Below are positions 44,368-53,918 of a stretch of 64,000 nt of DNA, one piece after another. The translations under genes and the position numbers were made by a program. The notes below the pieces were generated by a model. That model worked only from the letters and a program-made list of their open reading frames with translations, ran no database searches and was not told where the DNA came from. Each line of letters begins with the position of its first letter. The stretch's first letter is position 1. Origin of the DNA: Nostocales cyanobacterium HT-58-2 (GTDB lineage: Bacteria; Cyanobacteriota; Cyanobacteriia; Cyanobacteriales; Nostocaceae); assembly GCA_002163975.1 (NCBI GenBank), contig CP019636.1, positions 5,769,501 to 5,833,500 of the forward strand, in the 5' to 3' direction.

Positions 44368-45126
44368 TTATGATGTTGGTTTCTCAAAAACCATCAGATG
44401 TTGCTGTGGTAAAAAATTCTTTGTTTCACGCCAAACTAAACCAACAGCCTGCATTTCTTTTTTGACTTGCCTTTGAGTCATCTTGTGCAGAGCCTTAATC
44501 ATAATAAAGGGATTTTCACCTCGATACTCAACCAGCACCACCCTACCACCTGGTTTCAGTCCTCGCATAATCCCTTCCATCATTTCTCGCGGATACTCGA
44601 ATTCGTGATATGCATCCACCATCAAAGCCAAGTCAACACTTTCTGGTGGTAGATTGGGGTTACTCAGCGTTGCCAAGATAGGCTCAACATTGGTAATATT
44701 ATCTTCTTTCTTCAGGAACTCAATAATATCAAGCATTTCTGGTTGGATATCCACAGCCAACACCTTTCCCTTGATTAGAAGAGGAGCAATACGAAAGCTC
44801 ATGTAGCCCGTCCCAGCACCGATATCTGCGACTATATTATTGGGTTGGAACTTAAGAGCGCTGATGACCTTGCTTGGTTGTTCTTCAGCCTCTCGACTTG
44901 GTCGTTCTAGCCAAAGAGCTCCTGTATGCCCCATAACCTTGGCTATCTCTCTACCCATATAAAATTTACCAGTACCATCTGGACTGTGAATGAGCCGTTG
45001 TTCGTAAACAGTAGAAGATACGGTGGCTGCGCTTACTACGCTGGTGGGGTTAAGCAGCAAGTAGCACAGCATCACTAGGAGCATTACAGTGGAATGTAAA
45101 AAATTATATTTTTGTTTACAGTTCAT
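44368..45126 (-). CDS. Exported SAM-dependent methyltransferase
   Basis: 252 residues. A signal peptide or anchor is clear (LHSTVMLLVMLCYLLLNP, cleavage likely after VVSA near residue 33). The class I core follows: IVADIGAGTGYMSFRIA, GKVLAVDIQPEMLDI, VDLALMVDAYHEFEYP and LKPGGRVVLVEY. The mature part begins YEQRLIHSPDGTGKFYMGREIAKVMGH, a conserved leader in this exported group. Why a SAM enzyme would act outside the cytoplasm is unclear. It stands next to the metallophosphoesterase gene, 49 bp apart on the same strand. Confidence 0.82.
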   Translation of the reverse strand: MNCKQKYNFLHSTVMLLVMLCYLLLNPTSVVSAATVSSTVYEQRLIHSPDGTGKFYMGREIAKVMGHTGALWLERPSREAEEQPSKVISALKFQPNNIVADIGAGTGYMSFRIAPLLIKGKVLAVDIQPEMLDIIEFLKKEDNITNVEPILATLSNPNLPPESVDLALMVDAYHEFEYPREMMEGIMRGLKPGGRVVLVEYRGENPFIMIKALHKMTQRQVKKEMQAVGLVWRETKNFLPQQHLMVFEKPTS

Positions 45127-45175
45127 CTACTTCATACCACCTAGAATCTATTCTTTCCTGTGAGTGCATAAATGA

Positions 45176-46744
45176 CTAAATCACAAACGGTTCTAAGTGG
45201 CGATCGCACCACTCTCCCTGAAAGCGTTCGGCGACAAACGGTCTAACAACAAACTTGGGTGGACAACCGTCTTGAACATCAATACGCACAAATGAGTAGG
45301 GCAATCGCTTCTGAGTATCGTATCCATTGCGACCAACAAAAAGCAATGAATCAGCAACTTTACGGCTAGGGCTACCTGGAAGATTCTCAAAAGTCTCCAT
45401 CAATTCTGATCCCTCCTTTCGCTGGCGACGGGGGTAATGACCGCTACCACCAGAGATAATACAGTTGAGAAAAGAGTCAGCGTGTCCGGTGTCTGCAGTG
45501 CGCAGATGTTCCAGACAGTGGGCGTGACCATTCAAAATCAAATCGACTATTGGACGACCTTTCAAAGGACCAAGAGTGTCTGCAACCTCATCAAAAACCC
45601 AACGCAGACGACGGCGAACTGCTAAGGTTTGCGCTTGATTCCACTTGTTCTTTTCTGTAACGTAAGGAGGATGATGAAAATAAATGATACGTCCGCGGAC
45701 TTCTTGAGTATTCCAAGATTGAATGAGTCTTTGCTTGAGCCAGTTGAGTTGTTCAAAGTCTACAGCTGGCGCTTTGTTAGATTGTAATTGTTTTTCTATA
45801 TCTATTTTTATCTCATCAATTTGGTATAACTTGGCTTTAAGGGCATCCAGTTGTTCAGCTTGTGCAGGTACATCAGGATTGAGGCGATCGCACAATACCA
45901 GAATTTTCATTTCCTCTTTTTCTATCTCATGTCTCCGATGAACCAATTCGCGGCGTTCGGCTTCTCCTTCTTTCGTTGCTGGAAGCGGTAATGGTGCGTT
46001 AAAGGTATTAGAGTCGAGGGCGAAAAAGTCAATCCCGCCATAACGAAAAGTGTAATAACGGTTGGGTAAGCGGGTGAAACGTCCGGGTTCATAACGCAAA
46101 CAGCGTCCCGTGTCAGTCTTGGCAGTGTAATAATTGTCTAGGTGATTTTCTAACTGTTCATGAGAGGTAAATCCCTTAAGATAATCAAGAAACGCCCGTG
46201 CATAAGCGTCACCCTGGTAAGAACCATGCCAGCCAATCTCGATATCTTTGTAGCGGAAGAAACGACGCAGTGGTAATGTGCTTCCAGCAAGCAAGCGGTA
46301 CATCAACGGCACATCATAGTAATCATGATTCCCAAGCACTGGCAGAATTGGCAAGCTAAACACCATGCGATCATAAGAAATACGTCTAGGGTTTTCGCCA
46401 CCAACAAGAAACTCGCGGTAAGGTTCGATAAAGTTGGTTGGGTAATACTCATGAGATCCCACCACATAAATCACATCACCAGTGTGAAGGACAAAACGGC
46501 ATTCCTCCTGATGAGCAAGCATCAATTCAGCAATTCGCCGTTGGGGGTGGTGTCCGTGATGTTCTGTGGTACCACTATCACCTATAACTATAAATGAGAA
46601 TTCTGGATTATCCGAGTGACCATCATCCATAACCATGCTAGTTTGGTCAATTCCACGTTGGACAAGACTTGGATGTTGCCACCGTACCCGTTCCTTCATT
46701 TTTTGGATTTTCACAGGAATTGATGGGTCAAATATGAATTCCAT
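45176..46744 (-). CDS. Metallophosphoesterase (calcineurin-like)
   Basis: 522 residues. All metal motifs of the calcineurin-like fold occur in order: FIVIGDSGTTE (D-x-G), FVLHTGDVIY (GD), LPVLGNHDYYD (GNHD), IIYFHHPPYVTEK and ILNGHAHCLEHL (GHxH). A 70-residue charged insert (residues about 260-330, KLYQIDEIKIDIEKQLQS) lies before the last motifs. No signal peptide is visible. It hydrolyses phosphomonoesters or diesters; the substrate is unknown. It may be co-transcribed with the exported methyltransferase downstream. Confidence 0.9.
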   Translation of the reverse strand: MEFIFDPSIPVKIQKMKERVRWQHPSLVQRGIDQTSMVMDDGHSDNPEFSFIVIGDSGTTEHHGHHPQRRIAELMLAHQEECRFVLHTGDVIYVVGSHEYYPTNFIEPYREFLVGGENPRRISYDRMVFSLPILPVLGNHDYYDVPLMYRLLAGSTLPLRRFFRYKDIEIGWHGSYQGDAYARAFLDYLKGFTSHEQLENHLDNYYTAKTDTGRCLRYEPGRFTRLPNRYYTFRYGGIDFFALDSNTFNAPLPLPATKEGEAERRELVHRRHEIEKEEMKILVLCDRLNPDVPAQAEQLDALKAKLYQIDEIKIDIEKQLQSNKAPAVDFEQLNWLKQRLIQSWNTQEVRGRIIYFHHPPYVTEKNKWNQAQTLAVRRRLRWVFDEVADTLGPLKGRPIVDLILNGHAHCLEHLRTADTGHADSFLNCIISGGSGHYPRRQRKEGSELMETFENLPGSPSRKVADSLLFVGRNGYDTQKRLPYSFVRIDVQDGCPPKFVVRPFVAERFQGEWCDRHLEPFVI

Positions 46745-46789
46745 AGTAGATTTCTCCCAAATTTAATTTACAGTCAAAGTCCAACCTTT

Positions 46790-46999
46790 AAACTCGCAAC
46801 TTCGACCCTTGAACTCGGAACTTCAACCTCTGAACTCGGAACTTCGACCTCTAAACTTGGAACTTCAACCTCTGAACTTGAAACTTCGACCTCTGAACTC
46901 GGAACTTCGACCTCTGAACTTGGAACTTCGACCTCTGAACTTGGAACTTCGACCTGTAAACTCAAAATTTCTACCTGTGAACTCGAAACTTCAAGCTTC
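46790..46999. repeat. 21-bp minisatellite, ten units
   Basis: Ten tandem units of the type GAACTCGGAACTTCGACCTCT run without interruption and with few changes; the outermost units are the most degraded. Because 21 is a multiple of three, one frame on each strand stays open (75 codons each, with a heptapeptide repeat such as EVEVPSS on the minus strand). It lies between two genes and has no ribosome site, so I treat it as non-coding. Confidence 0.9.
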
Positions 47000-47134
47000 A
47001 AACTGCAAGCATCACTCTAAGCTAATAATCATTTAAAATGCACCCCTGCGTCTCCCTATCTCCGCGTCCCTGTGTCTTTCTGAAGCTGAGAATTATGCAA
47101 CTTAAAGGCACATTAGATTATCTCCCTATCTCTT

Positions 47135-48967
47135 CTACTGATAACCGGCAGCTTGCAATGAGAACAGTGTCGCATAGCGCCTCCCTGCTTGCAATAACTC
47201 TTCATGGCTTCCCTGTTCTACAACTTCCCCAGCTTCGATAACAACAATTTTGTCAGCCATCCGCACTGTAGAGAAGCGGTGAGAAATGAGAAATACCATC
47301 TGACTTTTGGTCAAGGCGCGAAAGTGATTGAAAATATCAAATTCCGCTTGAGGGTCCATTGCCGATGTTGGTTCATCCAAAACTAGAATATCCGCATCAG
47401 TCCGCATGAAAGCACGGGCAAGAGCAATTTTCTGCCACTGACCCCCTGAGAGTTCCTGTCCACTCCTGAACCACTTACCAAGCTGAGTTTGAAACTTTTC
47501 GGGCAAATGTTCAATAAAAGGAAGTGCCATGCCTTTTTCTGCTGCTGTTTGCCATCGGGTTTTGTCTTCAAGGTAGTCCACATCCCCCACACCGATATTC
47601 TCACCAACAGTGAACTGGTAGCGGACGAAGTTCTGAAAAATCACCCCAATACGTCGCCGCAGCATATCAATATCCCATTCTTGCAAGTCCACGCCATCCA
47701 GTAAGATGCGTCCGGAGTCTGGGGTGTAGAGTCGAGTCAGCAGTTTGATCAGGGTAGTTTTGCCGGAACCATTTTCACCAACAATGGCTAATTTCTCTCC
47801 AGGTTTCAGGTGCAATGAAATATCTTTTAATGCAGGTTTTGAACTGCCAGGATAAGTAAATGATACGTTTTCAAAGCGAATTCCATCTTTGGGTTTTAAA
47901 CCTTTGGTCACTTTGCCCTTTGATTTTGGAACTTCTTCTTCAAGAAACTCATAAAGATTAGAAAGATACAAGTTATCCTCATACATCCCCCCGATGGAGG
48001 TGAGGGCACCGGAGAATGTAGATTGTCCTTGACGGAATACCGTAAGATACATGGTCATATCACCCAAGGAAATTCTACCTAGAACTGTCTCCACAACAAT
48101 CCAGGCATAAGCCACGTAAAAGGCTACGGTACTCAACAAACTCAACAGATAACCCCACAATCCCCGCCGCAGAGTCAACTCGCGGTCTTCACCGTAGAGT
48201 CTATTGAACAAGTTATGGTATCGTCCCAGCAACATATCCCCCAATTGGTAGAGTTTGACTTCCTTGGCAAAGTCTTCTCTAGCCAATAGCGTTTCTAAGT
48301 AATGCTGCTGGCGGGTTTCCGGTGCGCGCCAACTAAACAGGCGAAAGGCTTCCCCTGCAAATTTCGTTTCGGCAAAGAATGCGGGCATAGCTGCTAAGAT
48401 GAGCATCACCACTGCCCAAAATGAAAATTTCACTAGCAAAACGCCATAAGTCACAAGTGATAAGGCACTTTGCACCAAGCCAAAAGTGCGGTTGACTAGA
48501 GACAAGGGACGAATTGATGCTTCTCGCCGTGCATTGGTCAATTTGTCGTAAAACTCTGAGTCCTCAAACTGTGTCAAGTCGAGTGTCAGCGCCTTTTCTA
48601 GGATGAGAACGTTCACTCGCTGACCAAGTAGCATCCGCAGCAACGATTGGCAAACCGTGAGTCCTCGTTGACTACCCGCCAGTAAAGCTACGGCGATCGC
48701 CTCTAATCCAACGTACATCAAGGGACGATAGCTATTGACAAAATCATGACTATGTGGTGTATTTTGAGAAGCTACAACGACAGCATCGACAATTAGCTTA
48801 CCGATGTAGGCGATCGCTGCTGGTAAAAGACCAGCCACTAAAGTTAAACTCGCAAAGATAATAGTCAGAGAGCGGCTAGTCGTCCATACCAAGTTGATAG
48901 CTCGCCCACTGTACCGGAAAACTGCGAGAGATTGGCGCAGGGCGTTGCGTTTTTTACGTATCCTCAT
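47135..48967 (-). CDS. ABC exporter, fused membrane and ATPase domains
   Basis: 610 residues. About six membrane helices occupy residues 30-320. The ATPase follows: Walker A VGENGSGKTTLIKLL (near 400), signature ELSGGQWQKIALARAF, Walker B DILVLDEPTSAMDP and switch histidine LISHRFSTVRMADK. It is a half-transporter that works as a dimer and exports lipid, peptide or drug-like substrates; the substrate is unknown. The gene is alone on the minus strand, 168 bp after the minisatellite. Confidence 0.92.
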   Translation of the reverse strand: MRIRKKRNALRQSLAVFRYSGRAINLVWTTSRSLTIIFASLTLVAGLLPAAIAYIGKLIVDAVVVASQNTPHSHDFVNSYRPLMYVGLEAIAVALLAGSQRGLTVCQSLLRMLLGQRVNVLILEKALTLDLTQFEDSEFYDKLTNARREASIRPLSLVNRTFGLVQSALSLVTYGVLLVKFSFWAVVMLILAAMPAFFAETKFAGEAFRLFSWRAPETRQQHYLETLLAREDFAKEVKLYQLGDMLLGRYHNLFNRLYGEDRELTLRRGLWGYLLSLLSTVAFYVAYAWIVVETVLGRISLGDMTMYLTVFRQGQSTFSGALTSIGGMYEDNLYLSNLYEFLEEEVPKSKGKVTKGLKPKDGIRFENVSFTYPGSSKPALKDISLHLKPGEKLAIVGENGSGKTTLIKLLTRLYTPDSGRILLDGVDLQEWDIDMLRRRIGVIFQNFVRYQFTVGENIGVGDVDYLEDKTRWQTAAEKGMALPFIEHLPEKFQTQLGKWFRSGQELSGGQWQKIALARAFMRTDADILVLDEPTSAMDPQAEFDIFNHFRALTKSQMVFLISHRFSTVRMADKIVVIEAGEVVEQGSHEELLQAGRRYATLFSLQAAGYQ

Positions 48968-49061
48968 TATTTTTTTATAGCGTGAAATTGCCCACGATTG
49001 CTTGACATCCTATGAATTGGGAGTCAATGTCAGCACCATAAAAGGGCGGAGCTAAACAAAC

Positions 49062-49083
49062 AAAGCCCGTACAGGCGGGCTTT
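49062..49083 (-). terminator. Intrinsic terminator for the toxin-antitoxin pair
   Basis: Read on the minus strand, arms AAAGCCCG and CGGGCTTT flank a 6-base loop and continue into TGTTTGTTTAG. It lies about 100 bp after the VapC-like gene. Confidence 0.7.
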
Positions 49084-49179
49084 AGAGATTAGTAGGTGTC
49101 TAGCAGTATCGTTGCATCTGGCACGGAGATTTTGCTAGTTTTTTCGGATTGTCAACACGCTAAACATGAAAAACTTTGA

Positions 49180-49566
49180 CTACCAAATCACAGCAATAGG
49201 ATATTGAGCCATCTTACTATCTACAGTCACTATAGGCATTTTTTCAACTTGGCTTTGGGCAATGATGATTCTATCAAAAGGATCTTGATGTAAATCTGGT
49301 AGATGTGAAACTTGCAATGTGTGAATAAATGTAATCGGTAAGCTTTCAATTCGATTCATTGTCAGCCGACTTGGAATATAAGTTTCTAGTGGTTCAGGTA
49401 AAGTTAATTTTCCCAGACGCACTTTGATAACGATTTCCCAAACACTAGCTGCACTCAAAAATAGAAGATTACTAGAGTCAGTAATTATACTTTTGGCTGT
49501 GGGTGAAAGTCGTGAATCATCCGTAACCCACCAAAGGAAAGCATGGGTATCGAGTAATGCTCTCAT
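49180..49566 (-). CDS. vapC: PIN-domain toxin, VapC-like
   Basis: 128 residues. Acidic PIN residues are in place: D6 in RALLDTHAFLWW, the Glu in SVWEIVIKVRLGKL, Asp in HQDPFDRIIIAQ and VTVDSKM. This is the RNase toxin half of a type II pair. Its start overlaps the end of the antitoxin gene by 4 bp, so antitoxin is made first. Target RNA cannot be read from sequence. Confidence 0.92.
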   Translation of the reverse strand: MRALLDTHAFLWWVTDDSRLSPTAKSIITDSSNLLFLSAASVWEIVIKVRLGKLTLPEPLETYIPSRLTMNRIESLPITFIHTLQVSHLPDLHQDPFDRIIIAQSQVEKMPIVTVDSKMAQYPIAVIW

Positions 49567-49814
49567 TCTCTCTCATCTGCTGGGTTGAGAAAATTCTTCA
49601 GAATATTCTCCGGTAGGGGCTCATCAAAGTCAGGGGCAATAATAACTTTGCCCTTATCCAACCCTGGAATTCGGGGTAATGACTCCTCAGCAATAGGCAC
49701 TATGCGGGCAATGGGAGTACCAGCTTGCGAAATAATCACTTCTTCTCCTGACAACACTCGACGAAGCAGTTCAGCCAGGTCAGGCGGTAATTCTGGAAGC
49801 TCTACATTATACAT
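49563..49814 (-). CDS. Antitoxin of the Phd/VapB type
   Basis: 83 residues. The N-terminal half carries the DNA-binding fold of Phd/YefM antitoxins (ELLRRVLSGEEVIISQAGTPIARIVPI), and the C-terminal half is the flexible toxin-binding tail (ILKNFLNPADERE). It is translated just before vapC and probably represses the pair through sites upstream of 49814. Confidence 0.9.
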   Translation of the reverse strand: MYNVELPELPPDLAELLRRVLSGEEVIISQAGTPIARIVPIAEESLPRIPGLDKGKVIIAPDFDEPLPENILKNFLNPADERE

Positions 49815-50117
49815 TGACAGTCACTTCAAGTGGTTGCGACTATAAATGACGATACCAATATCCTGACACACAAAGTAGGGATCTGCCGTTAGCAAAGCGG
49901 AACGAAGTTCATGCTGCAGCACTGAGTGCAAAGCACTCGCTCTGCAAATACGATGGTGCGGAGCACCCGCCGGGGCGCGATAGCCGTTCGTGTAAGCGTG
50001 TCCCAAAGGGACTCACGCGAGTGCGTGTCAACAGGACAAGGCAAATCGCTCCGTTATCGTCCCACCGCTTCGCAGTACCATTTCTAGGGAACCCTCTCAA
50101 AATGTGGTGAACCTGTA
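49815..50117. other. GC-rich intergenic repeat-like region
   Basis: About 300 bp, richer in G and C than its surroundings, with short inverted elements (for example GTGTCCCAAAGGGACTC and ACGCGAGTGCGT). It resembles the dispersed repeat blocks at 34250-34400 and 41860-41970. No gene is visible. It should include the promoters of the divergent hydrolase and antitoxin genes. Confidence 0.5.
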
Positions 50118-50954
50118 ATGTTACCTATACGTCAAACCTTATCAACCCCTGACATCCAACTTTCCTATTTAGAATGGAACCAAGGTCAAGAACCTTTACT
50201 TCTATTACACGGTTTAGCCGACCATGCCTTGGTTTGGTCTAGCTTAGGAGATGACTTAGCCGCAGAATATCATATCGTCGCTCCAGATATGCGCGGTCAT
50301 GGTGAGAGTAGCAAGCCTGAGAAAGACTATAGTTTTGAGAGTGCGATCGCGGACTTAGAAGCACTGATGGATAAGTTGGGATGGTCATCTGCTCACGTTG
50401 TCGCGCACTCATGGACAGGTAAACTAGCTGTGATTTGGGCGAGGATCAATCCACAACGTTTACGAAGTATAGTCATAGTCGATCCCATTTTTATTTGGAA
50501 AATACCCAGCTTTTTTAAGGTCACCTTTCCCTTTTTGTACCAATTTTTATCTTTTCTCAAAGGCATGGGACCATTTACCAGTTACGAAGAAGCCGAACAA
50601 CAAGCACGTCAATTAAATCAATTTCAGGGATGGACTCCCTTACAACAACAAGTTTTTCAAGCAGGTCTTGAACAAAAAACCGACGGAAGTTGGGGAAGTA
50701 AATTTACTATCGCAGCCCGTGATCGGATTTTTGAGGAAGTGATGCAGGTCCCCGGTTTTACAGTCCCTATTCACATCCCCACTCTGTTTGTACAGCCGGA
50801 ACAAGGACTGAACCGCAAAGACTGGCAAATCAAACCTTACAAAACTTATTTGAAAAATTTACAGATATGCCAAGTTCCTGGCAATCATTGGCCCTTTTTA
50901 ACGCAGCCTGAAGCTTTTAACAAAACGGTAAAAGCTTTCTTGAAAGAGCATTAA
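50118..50954 (+). CDS. Alpha/beta hydrolase
   Basis: 278 residues, a plain alpha/beta hydrolase. Landmarks are LLLLHGLADHALVWSSL (oxyanion loop), DMRGHGESSKPEKDY, the nucleophile elbow HVVAHSWTGKLAV, and a terminal histidine in VPGNHWPFLT. The nucleophile serine is in HSWTG. No signal peptide. Substrate unknown; the group includes esterases, epoxide hydrolases and dehalogenases. Confidence 0.88.
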   Translation: MLPIRQTLSTPDIQLSYLEWNQGQEPLLLLHGLADHALVWSSLGDDLAAEYHIVAPDMRGHGESSKPEKDYSFESAIADLEALMDKLGWSSAHVVAHSWTGKLAVIWARINPQRLRSIVIVDPIFIWKIPSFFKVTFPFLYQFLSFLKGMGPFTSYEEAEQQARQLNQFQGWTPLQQQVFQAGLEQKTDGSWGSKFTIAARDRIFEEVMQVPGFTVPIHIPTLFVQPEQGLNRKDWQIKPYKTYLKNLQICQVPGNHWPFLTQPEAFNKTVKAFLKEH

Positions 50955-51045
50955 TAATAATTTCACACGTAAATTAGCAACGGAACATTATAGCGGATAT
51001 AGCGGATCATTCATCCGTTACATCCTTTCAATCATCACCTAGCGA

Positions 51046-51765
51046 CTAACTCTGACTTTGTAAACTTTTCATTTCGTGTTGTACATCCAAAGCAATTTGC
51101 AATGCTTCATTAAGCAAGCGTCCGTGTTCACTGGCTTGTTCGCTCACTTGCATTGCTGTTAATGTCGCTAAATTATCAGCAAACAATTCTGATTTACTAA
51201 CAATAAATTTCTTATTTTCTCTTAAAATTTTTTCTGTCTTCAAAGCACGAACTAAATCATGTCTTGTCAGTTTTAGTGCTTCTATGACTTTCTCTCTTTC
51301 CTTTAAAACGACTTCCGGATTGCCTGCCTCTTCTATTTGATCGTTGATATCTATTGCTTTGATAACGGCGTTGTATCTATCTACATCATTTAGAAGAATT
51401 TTCAGAGAATGTGTAATGTTGTTTTTGACGTTGCGAATTCTTTGTTTCCACAAAAAGTATAATAAAACTTGTATAATACTTCCTGCTGAAAAACCAACTA
51501 TTATCAATAATATCCAAGAAGGGATAGTAACCCAAGATGCAAAGATTTTGATAATAACATCAAGTATAACATAACTAAAAACAAGTGTAGCAACTCCAAT
51601 GAAAACTACAGTAGCGCCTTCAGAACCTTTAACTTGTTCTATAACGTGACGAAGCAATCTTTTGATAGGATGAGTAACAATTATGAGTTCATCGTTTACA
51701 GGCAAATTAGTTAATTTTTGCAGTTCTTTTTGACTAATCTCTAATCCTTGTAAATCATTGCGCAC
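51046..51765 (-). CDS. Membrane protein with coiled coil, unknown function
   Basis: 239 residues from GTG 51765, which has AAGGA at 51776-51780; the frame continues upstream to 51834 without such a site. Two hydrophobic stretches (about ATVVFIGVATLVFSYVILDV and IPSWILLIIVGFSAGSI) are followed by a long helical region with heptad-like Leu and Ile (EKVIEALKLTRHDLVRALK). No motif of a known family is seen. It is a neighbour of the phosphatase gene but separated by 455 bp. Confidence 0.6.
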   Translation of the reverse strand: MRNDLQGLEISQKELQKLTNLPVNDELIIVTHPIKRLLRHVIEQVKGSEGATVVFIGVATLVFSYVILDVIIKIFASWVTIPSWILLIIVGFSAGSIIQVLLYFLWKQRIRNVKNNITHSLKILLNDVDRYNAVIKAIDINDQIEEAGNPEVVLKEREKVIEALKLTRHDLVRALKTEKILRENKKFIVSKSELFADNLATLTAMQVSEQASEHGRLLNEALQIALDVQHEMKSLQSQS

Positions 51766-52220
51766 AGTTTTAATATCCTTTTGAATATAGTTTTTTTCCA
51801 GTATTATATAACAAGAGAATTTCCGGCATACCAATAAGGTTCATATTTTTGTTAAAAAATATTTACAAAATTGATTCTTTAGCACTACTTATATTTTTAC
51901 TGTAAAATTTAATACCGTAAGTTATAGAATCCTCAGAACTGTACTAGCTTCTTTAACTCCTTAACTTCTTTTACATATTTATCCTAATTGTTTCAGGATA
52001 ACTTTTCTCGATGTTAAAAAAACACTGTGTTCTGATGTCATTAATTGTTCTTAGATTAAAAAAAAAATAATACTTAGAAGTGCAATCAATCTAAGTATTT
52101 TTTACTTGTTGTTAGATATGTGAAAATCTTGGAATTCTCAATGCATGAATTTTGGATTCCCCCAGACGCGAGTGCGTCTTTGTGGGAGAAGAGGGTTGAC
52201 GTATGCTATGTAGCCACACT
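51766..52220. other. AT-rich intergenic region
   Basis: About 455 bp between two minus-strand genes. It is AT-rich, with a short GC-rich block (52158-52200: CCCCCAGACGCGAGTGCGTC) that fits the dispersed repeats. No open frame of interest. Confidence 0.5.
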
Positions 52221-53417
52221 TTAAAAATTCACTTTTAGCAACGATAAATCATCATCAAAATTTGCCTTGCCATTTATCGAAATAATCTCTGCCAGGACTT
52301 GCTTGAGATGACTAGTATTTGAGTTTGTACGTATCAATACATCAATGAAAGCATTCAAACCCCAAATCTTGTCATCTGACTGATGAATTTCGTAAGCACC
52401 ATCACTAAAAATATACAAAGCGCTATTCTCTTCAATTTCGATGGCGCTTTGCTCAAAATCGAGATCTGGCAAAAAACCAATAGGCAAATCTAGAGAATCA
52501 AGTTGTTTAGCCTGACGATTTGTGGCGGCTTGACTAGAAAGCAAAACTGCGGGTGGATGTCCGGCGTTGGCGTAAACGAGTTGATTTTTCGGACGGTTAT
52601 ACACGCCATACCAAATAGTAAAATACTTATCACTGTGATTGCTCATCTGAAAAGCTTGATTGAGTGCCTTCAAAACTTCACTGGGTTGGCAAAAGTTGGT
52701 CTTGGGTAGGGATTGAGTACGCAACAAATTCAGTACTGACACAGAGAGTAAGGCTGAACCAACTCCATGTCCTGATACATCCAGTAAATATATTGCTAAA
52801 TTCTCATTGTCTAGCCAGTAATAGTCAAAGCAATCACCGCCAAGCTGGACAGAAGGAACAAACAACGCTTCTGTAGTGATTGCTCCTACCAAATCACAAG
52901 GGAGAAGCGATCGCACATAATCAGCTGCTTGCGCCAATTCAGCTTCTAAAATTTGCTTTTGGGTTTGTAAATTTTCGTTGAGAACTTCCAAAGCTTGCTT
53001 TTGGTTCTGTAAATCCTGGTTGAGCCGATGTATCCTAAGCCCTGCTCGTACCCGTGCCTTCAACTCATTCATTTCAATGGGCTTGGAGATAAACTCATCT
53101 GCTCCAGAATCTAGTCCCCGCACTCTATCTTCTTCTTCTCCTGGAGCGGCTCCTTTAGCAGTCAGCAAAATAAAAAAAGTCGTTGCCAACTCTGGATCTG
53201 CCTTAATTCGACGGCATACTTCCAGCCCATCTAACTGCGCCATCATCCAGTCACAAATCATCAAAGCTGGACGCTCCCGTTGTGCTATGGCAATTCCTTC
53301 CTCACCATTGCTTGCCACAGTCACTTCATAACCCTGATTTTGTAGGGTTCTTTTCAATGCTGTCCGTAAAATGGGGTCATCATCAATAATGAGAATTTTT
53401 ACCATAAAATTAACCAT
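52221..53417 (-). CDS. Response regulator with PP2C-type (SpoIIE/RsbU) phosphatase domain
   Basis: 398 residues. The N-terminal receiver has ILIIDDDPILRTAL, the phosphoacceptor Asp in MICDWMMAQLDG (near residue 54-56), TAKGAAPG and the Lys in FISKPIEM. A coiled-coil linker (QKQALEVLNENLQTQKQ) leads to the phosphatase: QLGGDCFDYYW, LLDVSGHGVGSALLS, YANAGHPPAVL, IFSDGAYEI and FDDDLSLLKV, giving the metal-binding aspartates. It would remove phosphate from a STAS protein when its receiver is phosphorylated. ATG 53405 is an alternative start. It is divergent from the RsbW-like gene across 61 bp. Confidence 0.93.
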   Translation of the reverse strand: MVNFMVKILIIDDDPILRTALKRTLQNQGYEVTVASNGEEGIAIAQRERPALMICDWMMAQLDGLEVCRRIKADPELATTFFILLTAKGAAPGEEEDRVRGLDSGADEFISKPIEMNELKARVRAGLRIHRLNQDLQNQKQALEVLNENLQTQKQILEAELAQAADYVRSLLPCDLVGAITTEALFVPSVQLGGDCFDYYWLDNENLAIYLLDVSGHGVGSALLSVSVLNLLRTQSLPKTNFCQPSEVLKALNQAFQMSNHSDKYFTIWYGVYNRPKNQLVYANAGHPPAVLLSSQAATNRQAKQLDSLDLPIGFLPDLDFEQSAIEIEENSALYIFSDGAYEIHQSDDKIWGLNAFIDVLIRTNSNTSHLKQVLAEIISINGKANFDDDLSLLKVNF

Positions 53418-53478
53418 AAATTTTATAATTAGAGTATAAATAATAAGTATCTAAATAAAAATTTTACATAGCAAGAAA

Positions 53479-53895
53479 GTGAATTATAAAATATTTTTTA
53501 AAATCAATACAGATATTGCTAATTTATCTCAAGTTTTGTCTTGGTTTGAGCAATTAAATGAGCCACCTTTAGATGACACAAACATTTGGTGGCAATGCCA
53601 AACACTACTTATCGAAGGATTTACAAATATTGTTGAACACGCTCATAAAAATTTGCCTGTTGAGACTCCTATAGAAATAGAAGCTATGCGGTCAAATGAA
53701 AAAATAGAAATTCGCATTTGGTATTCTGGTGAACCCTTTAATCTAGAGAAGAAATTGCAAGATACTGTTGAATTAGAAGAGAACGAAGAAGAACGAGGTC
53801 GAGGTTTGAAAATTATGTCGGCAATTGCAGATAACTTGAGATATGAACGTACAACTGATAATCGTTCTTGCTTATTTATGGGTAAATTTTATTAA
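53479..53895 (+). CDS. Anti-sigma factor / serine kinase-like ATPase (RsbW type)
   Basis: 138 residues with a GTG start at 53479. The GHKL ATPase core is seen in TLLIEGFTNIVEHAHKNLP (N-box), IEIRIWYSG and ERGRGLKIMSAIAD (G-box). In RsbW-like proteins this fold binds a sigma factor or phosphorylates a STAS antagonist. It lies between the PP2C phosphatase and the hybrid kinase, with a STAS gene 5 kb away, so all parts of a partner-switching set are present. Its direct target is unknown. Confidence 0.88.
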   Translation: MNYKIFFKINTDIANLSQVLSWFEQLNEPPLDDTNIWWQCQTLLIEGFTNIVEHAHKNLPVETPIEIEAMRSNEKIEIRIWYSGEPFNLEKKLQDTVELEENEEERGRGLKIMSAIADNLRYERTTDNRSCLFMGKFY

Positions 53896-53918
53896 ACTTC
53901 AGTATCATCCAGCACGAT

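Noticed and set aside
46774..47036. Open frames of 75 codons on both strands over the 21-bp repeat
   Set aside because: They arise because the period is a multiple of three; no ribosome site, and the repeats differ at their ends. Also not a CRISPR array, since there are no spacers.
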